From: an uncultured Clostridia bacterium
GTDB taxonomy: Bacteria; Bacillota; Clostridia; UMGS1810
Length of the DNA: 15,988 bases
NCBI GenBank assembly: GCA_905210855.1
Contig: CAJLYL010000031.1
Location: 1 to 15,988, forward strand
Direction: 5' to 3'
Shown here: positions 1 to 5,248 of the stretch, one piece after another
How the letters are laid out: each line of letters opens with the position of its first letter
Position numbering within the stretch: the first letter of the stretch is position 1
Notes under the pieces: generated by a model
Seen by the model: the letters and a program-made list of their open reading frames with translations, nothing else
What the model was told of the DNA's origin: nothing
The model's database searches: none
Made by a program: the position numbers and the translations under genes

Positions 1-2
1 CG

Positions 3-383
3 GCCATAATTTCCGCAGGTACGGCAGTAGTTGGTGTAACCACAACCATTAATGCCGAATCCAGTGAGGAAATTAATAATAAAATTAATCAGTCCAACAA
101 TCAGCTCTCAGAATTAGAAAGTAAATTAAAGAGCATTAATGATGAGATTAATCAGAAATACGCTTCTATCGGCATGATGGTTTACAAATCCACTCTCGGT
201 GAGGCTACGGAGGCAGATTCTATCGACGAGACCTGCGCACAGATTACCGAGCTTATCGAAAAGAAGGGGGAATATACCGAGGCGCTCGGCAGAATGTCCA
301 ACAAAAAGACTTGTGAAGCCTGTGGAGAAAAAATTCCTGCCGACAGCGCGTATTGCCCTAAATGCGGTGCAAAAGCGGAATAA
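3..383 (+). CDS. Coiled-coil zinc-ribbon protein, 3' end only
   Basis: The reading frame is open from the left edge of the window to a TAA at 381-383, so the start lies outside. About 126 residues are visible. First comes a short hydrophobic, Gly/Ala/Val-rich stretch (about residues 1-16), which could be the end of a membrane segment. Next is a polar Asn/Gln/Glu/Lys/Leu-rich region with heptad-like spacing (about 20-95), probably coiled coil. The C-terminal zinc ribbon has two CxxC knuckles (CEAC and CPKC) about 11 residues apart. Small zinc-ribbon proteins with this layout are common in clostridia and mostly have no assigned function. The four cysteines very likely bind one zinc. The gene belongs to a separate unit upstream of the ribU promoter. 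Confidence is high that it is coding and low for any role. Confidence 0.82.
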   Translation, partial: AIISAGTAVVGVTTTINAESSEEINNKINQSNNQLSELESKLKSINDEINQKYASIGMMVYKSTLGEATEADSIDETCAQITELIEKKGEYTEALGRMSNKKTCEACGEKIPADSAYCPKCGAKAE

Positions 384-416
384 TGACTTTTTTTCAAAAA
401 AAGCATGAATTTTGGG

Positions 417-445
417 TTGACTGCCGTCAAACTTTGTGCTACAAT
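417..445 (+). promoter_or_regulatory. Sigma-A promoter of the FMN riboswitch/ribU unit
   Basis: TTGACT at 417-422 and TACAAT at 440-445 are separated by 17 bases, each one mismatch from the housekeeping consensus. The predicted transcription start falls near 452, the first base of the riboswitch P1 stem, which strongly supports the assignment. Confidence 0.85.
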
Positions 446-451
446 AAACAT

Positions 452-598
452 ATCTTCGGGGGAGGGTGAGATTCCCGACCGGTGGTAAGAGCTTGTTTTT
501 CTTGCTCAAAGCCCACGAGCCAAACGATATTTTGGCAGATGCGGTGAGTTTTTGCTGACAATTCCGCAGCCGACGGTAAAGTCCGGATGAGAGAAGAT
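452..598 (+). promoter_or_regulatory. FMN riboswitch (RFN element)
   Basis: This is the conserved RFN aptamer that binds flavin mononucleotide. The closing P1 stem is ATCTTC (452-457) paired with GAAGAT (593-598). Between these lie the hallmark blocks: GGGTGAGATTCCCGACCGG (464-482) followed by TGGTA, then GCCCACGAGCC (510-520), ATTCCGCAGCCGACGGTAAA (561-580) and GTCCGGATGAGAGAAG (581-596). A variable arm occupies about 489-509. The element sits between a promoter and an intrinsic terminator and precedes a riboflavin transporter, the standard target. High FMN should stop transcription before ribU. The antiterminator pairing was not worked out. Confidence 0.96.
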
Positions 599-615
599 TA
601 TTTTCGTGTCTTTTT

Positions 616-643
616 ATGCACCCCGATTTGGGGTGCATTTTTT
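616..643 (+). terminator. FMN-controlled intrinsic terminator
   Basis: ATGCACCCC (616-624) pairs perfectly with GGGGTGCAT (630-638) around a 5-base loop, followed by a run of six T (638-643). Its place between the RFN element and ribU makes it the expression platform of the riboswitch: termination when FMN is bound, read-through when it is scarce. Confidence 0.92.
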
Positions 644-682
644 CGCCTCCGAAAATTTATTTTATCTGGAGATGGATTGTGT

Positions 683-1273
683 ATGAAAAGAGAAAAAACC
701 GCTTACATGACAAAAATCGGGCTTCTGTCCGCAATGGCCGCAGTGCTTATGTATTTTGATTTTCCGCTGTGGTTTGCGCCGCCGTTCTACAAAATCGACC
801 TGAGCGATTTGTGTGCGCTCATAGGCGCGTTTGCCATCGGGCCGCTTGCGGGAGCGCTTGTTGAGGGAATCAAGAATCTGCTTATTCTCCTGTTCAAGGG
901 CAGCGCCACCCTCGGCATAGGCGAGCTTTCAAACTTCGTCATAGGCTGTTCGTTTGTGCTTCCTGCGGCGCTCATCTATGGGCACAGCAAATCCAAAAAG
1001 CAGGCAACAATAGGCATGGCGGTCGGCACGCTTATCATGGCTACCGTCGGCAGCATAATGAATGCCTTTGTCCTCATACCTGCCTATGTCAGCGTAATGA
1101 GGATGCCCCTCGATTCGATAATATCTATGGGCACTGCAGTCAATCACCGTATTCACGACATCTACTCTCTGGTGTTCTGGGCGGTTGTTCCGTTCAATCT
1201 GCTCAAGGGCGTTACAGTCTCGCTCATCACCGCGCTTATTTACAAAAGAATCAGCATATTGCTGAAAAAATAG
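683..1273 (+). CDS. ribU: Riboflavin ECF transporter substrate-binding subunit RibU
   Basis: This 196-residue, very hydrophobic protein is the right size for the S component of an energy-coupling factor transporter. About six membrane helices can be seen. Typical RibU stretches are the FYKIDLSDLCALIGAFAIGP region (about 36-55), VEGIKNLL (60-67) and the C-terminal VNHRIHDIYSLVFWAVVPFN region (about 153-172). RibU captures riboflavin at the outer face of the membrane and needs the shared EcfA/EcfA'/EcfT module for ATP-driven uptake. That module is not in the window, so it should be encoded elsewhere. Control by the FMN riboswitch directly upstream fixes the substrate. The ATG at 683 follows GGAG (668-671) at 11 bases. 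A TTG at 677 in the same frame is closer to that site and remains possible. An upstream in-frame ATG-like extension inside the riboswitch is not used. Confidence 0.95.
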   Translation: MKREKTAYMTKIGLLSAMAAVLMYFDFPLWFAPPFYKIDLSDLCALIGAFAIGPLAGALVEGIKNLLILLFKGSATLGIGELSNFVIGCSFVLPAALIYGHSKSKKQATIGMAVGTLIMATVGSIMNAFVLIPAYVSVMRMPLDSIISMGTAVNHRIHDIYSLVFWAVVPFNLLKGVTVSLITALIYKRISILLKK

Positions 1274-1295
1274 TTTTTCAAAAAAGGTGGTACTT

Positions 1296-1862
1296 ATGGA
1301 TAAGAAATCGCTGCGAAGGCATTATATCTCCCTGCGCTCGGCTCAAACGGAGCAGCTCAGGGCAGACGCTTCGTTTGAAATATGCAAAAGGACGGTTAAT
1401 GATTCGCTTTGGATAAACGCAGACAGCGTGATGATATACGCTGCTTACAACAGTGAGGTCGATGTGTGGCAGCTTGCAAAAATCGGCATGGGGCTGAGCA
1501 AAGAAATATATCTGCCCGTCATTGACGGCGACAGTATGCTTGCGTGTCGGGTAAAATCACTTGATTTTGAAAAGGATTTTTGCAAGAACCGCTACGGCAT
1601 TTTGGAGCCGCGCGATGTGAGCGAATGCGTCGGAGCGGAAAATCTTGACCTCGTGATAGCGCCCATGGTTGCGGCAGACGCGCGCAAATGCCGCCTTGGC
1701 TACGGCGGCGGATTTTACGACCGCTTTCTCAAGGGTTGCGCAGTGCCGACCATCGGCGTATGCTATGATGTTCAGCTGCTTAAGGAGCCTGATTTTTTGC
1801 CGAGCGAGGAGCATGACATAAAAATGGACAGAATTTATACCGAGACGAGGGATATAATTTAA
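1296..1862 (+). CDS. 5-formyltetrahydrofolate cyclo-ligase
   Basis: This 188-residue cytosolic enzyme converts 5-formyltetrahydrofolate to 5,10-methenyltetrahydrofolate with ATP, returning the stored folate to one-carbon metabolism (E. coli ygfA/fau, B. subtilis yqgN family). The diagnostic motif RLGYGGGFYDR is at about 133-143. The N-terminal basic stretch (K3, K4, R7, R8) and IYAAYNSEVD (47-56) also fit the family. The ATG at 1296 is chosen over a GTG at 1287 because AAAGGTGG (1283-1290) is then the ribosome-binding site. It lies 22 bases after ribU with no terminator between them, so it is probably co-transcribed and under the same FMN control. No direct flavin link of this enzyme is evident, so that coupling may be incidental. 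Confidence 0.93.
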   Translation: MDKKSLRRHYISLRSAQTEQLRADASFEICKRTVNDSLWINADSVMIYAAYNSEVDVWQLAKIGMGLSKEIYLPVIDGDSMLACRVKSLDFEKDFCKNRYGILEPRDVSECVGAENLDLVIAPMVAADARKCRLGYGGGFYDRFLKGCAVPTIGVCYDVQLLKEPDFLPSEEHDIKMDRIYTETRDII

Positions 1863-1904
1863 GCTGCCGGTAAATGCACAAATATGAAATTAACGATGAT
1901 TTTG

Positions 1905-1933
1905 TTGCAAATCGGTAATTTTTATGATATGAT
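1905..1933 (+). promoter_or_regulatory. Sigma-A promoter of dgt
   Basis: TTGCAA (1905-1910) and TATGAT (1928-1933) are 17 bases apart in the AT-rich gap between the cyclo-ligase and dgt. The predicted start near 1940 gives a leader of about 57 bases. No intrinsic terminator is obvious before it. Confidence 0.7.
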
Positions 1934-1996
1934 TAGCATATAACGCGGCAATGGCGGAAAACTTTTTTTAAATAAACGCTGCGAGGTGACCAACGT

Positions 1997-3190
1997 TTGA
2001 ACAAACCGAACTACATATCGCTCAGCCCCGGGATACAGGCGAAAATAAGAGCGGACAAAAGAATAATTACATATGACGACAACGCAATACGCCGCAACCC
2101 GTCGCATGATATTGCAAATCTGTGGCGACCGGCATATGTGCGCGATACGGAAAAAATAATGCATTGCCCATACTACAACCGTTATGCCGATAAGACTCAG
2201 GTTTTTTCGCTGTACAAAAACGACGATATAACGCGCCGCGCTCTTCATGTGCAGTTTGTTTCGCGCATAGCGCGCAACATCGGCAGAATGCTGGCGCTGA
2301 ATCTCGATTTAATAGAGGCAATGGCGCTCGGTCATGACATAGGTCACACACCATTCGGTCATGCCGGCGAAAAATATCTTGCAGAACTCTATGCCGAGAA
2401 CACGGGCAGGGTTTTTCTGCACAATCTGCAAAGCATAAGAGTGCTCGACAAAATCTTTCACTACAACATATCCATGCAGACTCTCGACGGAATTTTGAGC
2501 CACAACGGAGAAATAGAGATGCAGGAATATGTTCCGCAGCCGCTTGCCGATTTTGATGAATTTGACGCAAAATTCGAGCGCTGCTGCACCGACAGAGCAT
2601 ATGCCAACTCCATTATGCCGTCAACTCTTGAGGGCTGCGTTGTGCGAATAAGCGACCTGATAGCTTACCTCGGCAAGGACAGGCAGGACGCTGTCAAGGC
2701 AAATATAATAAAAGATGATTCCGTGTTCGATGACGGCAGCGTAATCGGCAGCTTTAATTCTGCCATAATAAACAATCTGATTGTAAATGTGATAGAAAAC
2801 AGCTACGGCAAGGAAAGAATAATCCTGAGCCCCGAATATTTTGAGGCGCTCGGCAAGGCGAAAAGCGACAATTACCGATTGATTTACAAATCAAAGGAGG
2901 TTGCGCTGCCTCAGGAGCACATTTTCAAAAATATGTTCACGAAGCTGTATAAAAAACTGCTTGACGACGTGGTTAGCGAAAACACTGCATCGCCGATTTT
3001 CAAGCACCACATATATTTTGCCGGAAAGTGGTCAAAATACTACCACGGCGAGGATTACTCAAAAACAGAGCCGAATCAGATTGTCGTTGACTACATCGCC
3101 AGCATGACGGACGATTATTTCATCGACCTGTTTTCACTCCTTTTTCCGGGTGAGGGCACTATTGAATATAAATCGTATTTCGGCGGCTGA
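1997..3190 (+). CDS. dgt: dGTPase-like HD-domain dNTP triphosphohydrolase
   Basis: This 397-residue protein of the dGTPase branch of HD hydrolases splits dNTPs into deoxynucleoside and triphosphate and so helps control dNTP pools. The metal-binding HD set is visible: H84, H113-D114 within LGHDIGHTPFGHAGE (111-125), and D220 in VRISDLIAYLGKD. H117 and H122 are the extra conserved histidines next to the active site. FLHNLQSIRVL (140-150) fits the conserved helix after the HD motif. The first His lies in TRRALH rather than the common TRLTHS, so this is a divergent subfamily and its exact dNTP preference is uncertain. The start is TTG at 1997, supported by GAGGTG at 1982-1987; no ATG lies close behind it. 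It has its own promoter, and the deacetylase gene follows 72 bases downstream. Confidence 0.88.
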   Translation: MNKPNYISLSPGIQAKIRADKRIITYDDNAIRRNPSHDIANLWRPAYVRDTEKIMHCPYYNRYADKTQVFSLYKNDDITRRALHVQFVSRIARNIGRMLALNLDLIEAMALGHDIGHTPFGHAGEKYLAELYAENTGRVFLHNLQSIRVLDKIFHYNISMQTLDGILSHNGEIEMQEYVPQPLADFDEFDAKFERCCTDRAYANSIMPSTLEGCVVRISDLIAYLGKDRQDAVKANIIKDDSVFDDGSVIGSFNSAIINNLIVNVIENSYGKERIILSPEYFEALGKAKSDNYRLIYKSKEVALPQEHIFKNMFTKLYKKLLDDVVSENTASPIFKHHIYFAGKWSKYYHGEDYSKTEPNQIVVDYIASMTDDYFIDLFSLLFPGEGTIEYKSYFGG

Positions 3191-3212
3191 CAAAAAAGCC
3201 ATCATATATTCC

Positions 3213-3244
3213 CGTGATTGATAATAAAATTATTATATATCACG
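3213..3244 (+). repeat. Interrupted inverted repeat upstream of the deacetylase gene
   Basis: CGTGAT (3213-3218) pairs with ATCACG (3239-3244), and inside it ATAATAA (3221-3227, starting A3221) pairs with TTATTAT (3230-3236) around a two-base loop. Only two opposed positions (3219/3238 and 3220/3237) fail to pair. It ends one base before the GAGAGGTGG ribosome-binding site. There is no T-run after it, so it is not a terminator. It could be an operator or an mRNA hairpin that affects stability or translation of the deacetylase gene. Confidence 0.55.
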
Positions 3245-3262
3245 AGAGAGGTGGAATACCGA

Positions 3263-4051
3263 ATGAAGGTCTTTGTGCTGACAAAAAAATCCGTAATGCT
3301 CTATACAATGTTGATTTGCTTTATTGCCTGCCTGGTGGGCTTTAACTGGCAAAAAACCGTCAGCGTGTTTGAGAATAACGGAAAGAGAGATTTGCCGATA
3401 TATTGCGTGGACAAAAACGAAAATGAAAAAGTATGCTCGCTCAGCTTTGACGCGGCTTGGGGCAACGAGGACACGCACACGCTGATAAAAGAGCTCGGCG
3501 ACTACGGAGTTAAGGCAACATTTTTTGTGGTGGGCTCATGGGTGGATAAATATCCCGAATCGGTAAAGGAGCTGCACGAAGCAGGGCATGAGATAATGAA
3601 TCATTCCAACACGCATCCGCATATGCCTCAGCTCACTCCGGAGCAGATGAAATCCGAGGTGTCGCTGTGCGACGACAAGATAGAGGCTATAACCGGTGTG
3701 CGCCCGAATCTTTTTCGTCCTCCCTACGGTGATTACGACAACGCGCTTGTCGGGGCAATGAGAGATATAAATCACTATACAATTCAATGGTCGGTAGACA
3801 GTCTGGATTGGAAAGACCTTTCCGCGCAGGCTATCTACGAGCGGGTGACTACCAAGATAGAGCCGGGGTCGATAGTGCTCTTCCACAACGCGGCAAAGCA
3901 CACTCCCGAGGCACTGCCTATGATACTCAAATATCTGAAGGACAACGGTTACACCGCAGTGCCGATATCGGAGCTGATATATAAGGAAAACTATAAAATC
4001 GATACTGCCGGCAAGCAGATATCGACAGCCGAGGTGCAAACGACGGAATAA
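3263..4051 (+). CDS. PdaB-like polysaccharide deacetylase, membrane-anchored
   Basis: This 262-residue protein has a short basic N-terminus, a hydrophobic anchor or signal (about 11-28) and a NodB-type deacetylase domain (about 57-245). It should act outside the membrane, removing acetyl groups from peptidoglycan or another N-acetylated sugar polymer. Motifs in order: SFDAAWGN (61-68, catalytic-base position D63), HSNTHPH (114-120, metal ligands H114 and H118), RPPYGDYD (152-159), DSLDW (179-183) and IVLFHN (204-209, H208). The usual second Asp of motif 1 (TFDDG) is Ala here. Motif 1 of the sporulation protein PdaB is modified in a similar way, so PdaB is the nearest known relative. The ATG at 3263 is chosen because GAGAGGTGG (3245-3253) precedes it; a TTG at 3218 would put that site inside the gene. 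No spore-type promoter could be supported. Confidence 0.87.
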   Translation: MKVFVLTKKSVMLYTMLICFIACLVGFNWQKTVSVFENNGKRDLPIYCVDKNENEKVCSLSFDAAWGNEDTHTLIKELGDYGVKATFFVVGSWVDKYPESVKELHEAGHEIMNHSNTHPHMPQLTPEQMKSEVSLCDDKIEAITGVRPNLFRPPYGDYDNALVGAMRDINHYTIQWSVDSLDWKDLSAQAIYERVTTKIEPGSIVLFHNAAKHTPEALPMILKYLKDNGYTAVPISELIYKENYKIDTAGKQISTAEVQTTE

Positions 4052-4072
4052 AAAACTACGGAGGATTATTCT

Positions 4073-4828
4073 ATGAACATTGTAATAACCGGAGCGAGCT
4101 CCGGCATAGGCAGAGATATGGCGCGCGTGTTCGGAGCGGACAAGGACAATGTGATATACGCCGCTGCCCGGCGCGCCGACAGGCTCGGTGAGCTCGCCGA
4201 CGAGCTGAATTGCCGCCTTGTACCTTTGGTGCATGACCTCAGCCGCAGGGAGGAGTGTCTTGCGCTGTATGACGAGCTTGCCGACAAGGATATAGATATT
4301 TTCGTAAACAATGCCGGCTTCGGACTATGCGGCAAATTTGACGAAACGCCGCTTGAACGTGAGCTTGAGATGATAGACACCAACATAACCGCGGTGCATA
4401 TACTCACAAAGCTTTTTTATGCAAAATTCAGGGCGGCAGGCAAGGGGAGAATTCTCAACGTCGCCTCAAGCGCAGGGTTTATGATGGGGCCTTTTCTTGC
4501 AACCTACTATGCCACCAAGGCATATGTTTTGCGCCTCAGCGAGGCAGTGAACCGCGAATCCGAGGAGGACAAGTCGCCCGTCATGGTGTCCGTGCTTTGT
4601 CCCGGCCCTGTCAGGACGGAGTTCGACTCCGTAGCCAATGTCAAATTTTCGCTGTCGGGATTATCGAGCGAGTATGTTGCCCGATATGCAATAAAAAAGC
4701 TTATGAAAGGCAAAATGCTTATAGTACCGGGAGTTTCAATCAAACTTCTGCTGTTTTTCTCTCGTTTAGTGCCCGACAGACTGCTATCTAAAATAACCTA
4801 TCATGTTCAGAGGAAGAAAACCTCATAA
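4073..4828 (+). CDS. Short-chain dehydrogenase/reductase (SDR), classical type
   Basis: This 251-residue protein has a Rossmann fold with cofactor motif TGASSGIG (6-13), NNAG (79-82) and the catalytic set N104, S132, Y145 and K149 (YYATK at 145-149). The PG motif is at 177-178. Arg residues after the second strand (AARRADR, 31-37) favour NADPH over NADH. The substrate cannot be told from sequence. The C-terminal tail (about 220-251) is hydrophobic and basic, so loose membrane contact is possible. GGAGG (4060-4064) precedes the ATG at 4073, and the gap from the deacetylase is only 21 bases, so the two are probably co-transcribed. A link between their functions is not shown. Confidence 0.92.
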   Translation: MNIVITGASSGIGRDMARVFGADKDNVIYAAARRADRLGELADELNCRLVPLVHDLSRREECLALYDELADKDIDIFVNNAGFGLCGKFDETPLERELEMIDTNITAVHILTKLFYAKFRAAGKGRILNVASSAGFMMGPFLATYYATKAYVLRLSEAVNRESEEDKSPVMVSVLCPGPVRTEFDSVANVKFSLSGLSSEYVARYAIKKLMKGKMLIVPGVSIKLLLFFSRLVPDRLLSKITYHVQRKKTS

Positions 4829-4861
4829 TCAACGATTTTGACACTCGGGGTTGAGTTTTTT
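4829..4861 (+). terminator. Possible weak terminator after the SDR gene
   Basis: ACTC (4843-4846) pairs with GAGT (4853-4856) and runs into six T (4856-4861). An alternative stem is TCAAC (4829-4833) with GTTGA (4850-4854). Both stems are short, so this is a tentative call based mainly on the T-run and its position between the SDR stop and a new promoter. Confidence 0.3.
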
Positions 4862-4866
4862 AACCT

Positions 4867-4896
4867 TTGACACATAAGGAAAACCTGTTTTATAAT
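4867..4896 (+). promoter_or_regulatory. Perfect-consensus sigma-A promoter before the phosphoesterase remnant
   Basis: TTGACA (4867-4872) and TATAAT (4891-4896) both match the consensus exactly, with an 18-base spacer. The predicted start is near 4903. This is the best promoter match in the window, yet the gene behind it is broken. Confidence 0.82.
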
Positions 4897-4925
4897 GAAA
4901 ACATATCATTAATAAGGCAGGTTTT
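4880..4925 (+). promoter_or_regulatory. Nested inverted repeats around the -10, candidate operator
   Basis: Outer arms AAAACCTG (4880-4887) and CAGGTTTT (4918-4925) and inner arms TAATGA (4893-4898) and TCATTA (4906-4911) share nearly the same centre (about 4902). The outer left arm lies in the promoter spacer, and the inner left arm overlaps the -10. Such placement fits a repressor site, but no regulator gene is nearby and the bound protein is unknown. Confidence 0.45.
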
Positions 4926-4932
4926 ATATTTT

Positions 4933-5184
4933 ATGACTGACATACCGCAATACTATCAAAAACACATGGATGATGCAATCGGCAGATATTCTGCAATAAA
5001 GGGCGATGCATCGTGAATATTTTCAACGGATTTTCATGCACATGACAATACATTTGTCTGTGTGGAACTGATGAAATATCTAAATGAGACAACGGGAATT
5101 AAAGATGTATTCGTCGGCGGCGATTTTCCCTATGCTTTCGGCACGGAAATCAGCTGTCTGTACGACAAGAATCGGTGCCGGTGA
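4933..5184 (+). pseudogene. Calcineurin-like phosphoesterase remnant with in-frame TGA
   Basis: An ATG at 4933 opens a frame of 27 codons to TGA (5014-5016). Read past this TGA, the same frame stays open for 55 more codons to TGA at 5182-5184. The joined peptide has 83 codons counting the internal TGA. Codons after it read IFSTDFHAHDN (29-39) and later VFVGGDFPYAFG (59-70). The D-x-H plus GGD spacing is that of the N-terminal metal-binding motifs of calcineurin-like metallophosphoesterases. The rest of the fold, including the later His motifs, is missing, so the gene is both interrupted and truncated. A weak AAGGCAGG site (4914-4921) and a perfect promoter lie in front. The family call rests on motif pattern only. 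A selenocysteine reading was considered and not favoured. Confidence 0.65.
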
Positions 5185-5205
5185 GGACAGGGTGTTTGAT
5201 TATTG

Positions 5206-5244
5206 AAAAATGAGGATGTGCGAAATGTGCACATCCTCGTTTTT
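5206..5244. terminator. Bidirectional intrinsic terminator
   Basis: A perfect 10-base-pair stem (5212-5221 with 5229-5238) around a 7-base loop is flanked by five A on the left (5206-5210) and five T on the right (5240-5244). It can therefore stop transcription from both sides. It lies just past the ftsH stop on the minus strand and after the phosphoesterase remnant on the plus strand, where the two units converge. Confidence 0.93.
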
Positions 5245-5248
5245 CATA

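Noticed and set aside
387..403. Perfect palindrome of seven T and seven A flanked by C and G, after the zinc-ribbon gene
   Set aside because: The stem is almost all A-T and no T-run follows, so it is not a convincing terminator.
587..682. Upstream in-frame extension of RibU
   Set aside because: It would start inside the riboswitch aptamer and run through the terminator hairpin; the family N-terminus fits the start at 683.
3175..3210. Possible sporulation-sigma promoter before the deacetylase gene (GTATTT and CATATATT)
   Set aside because: The spacing of about 22 bases is too long for sigma-E or sigma-G promoters, and the match is weak.
3536..4234. Open frame of 232 codons on the minus strand
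   Set aside because: It runs antisense to the deacetylase and SDR genes, both of which have clear motifs and ribosome-binding sites.
4933..5184. TGA at 5014-5016 read as selenocysteine
   Set aside because: TGA serves as a normal stop elsewhere in the window (dgt, rplI, yybS-like gene), no clear SECIS-type hairpin is seen just after it, and the frame is also truncated. A nonsense mutation explains it better.
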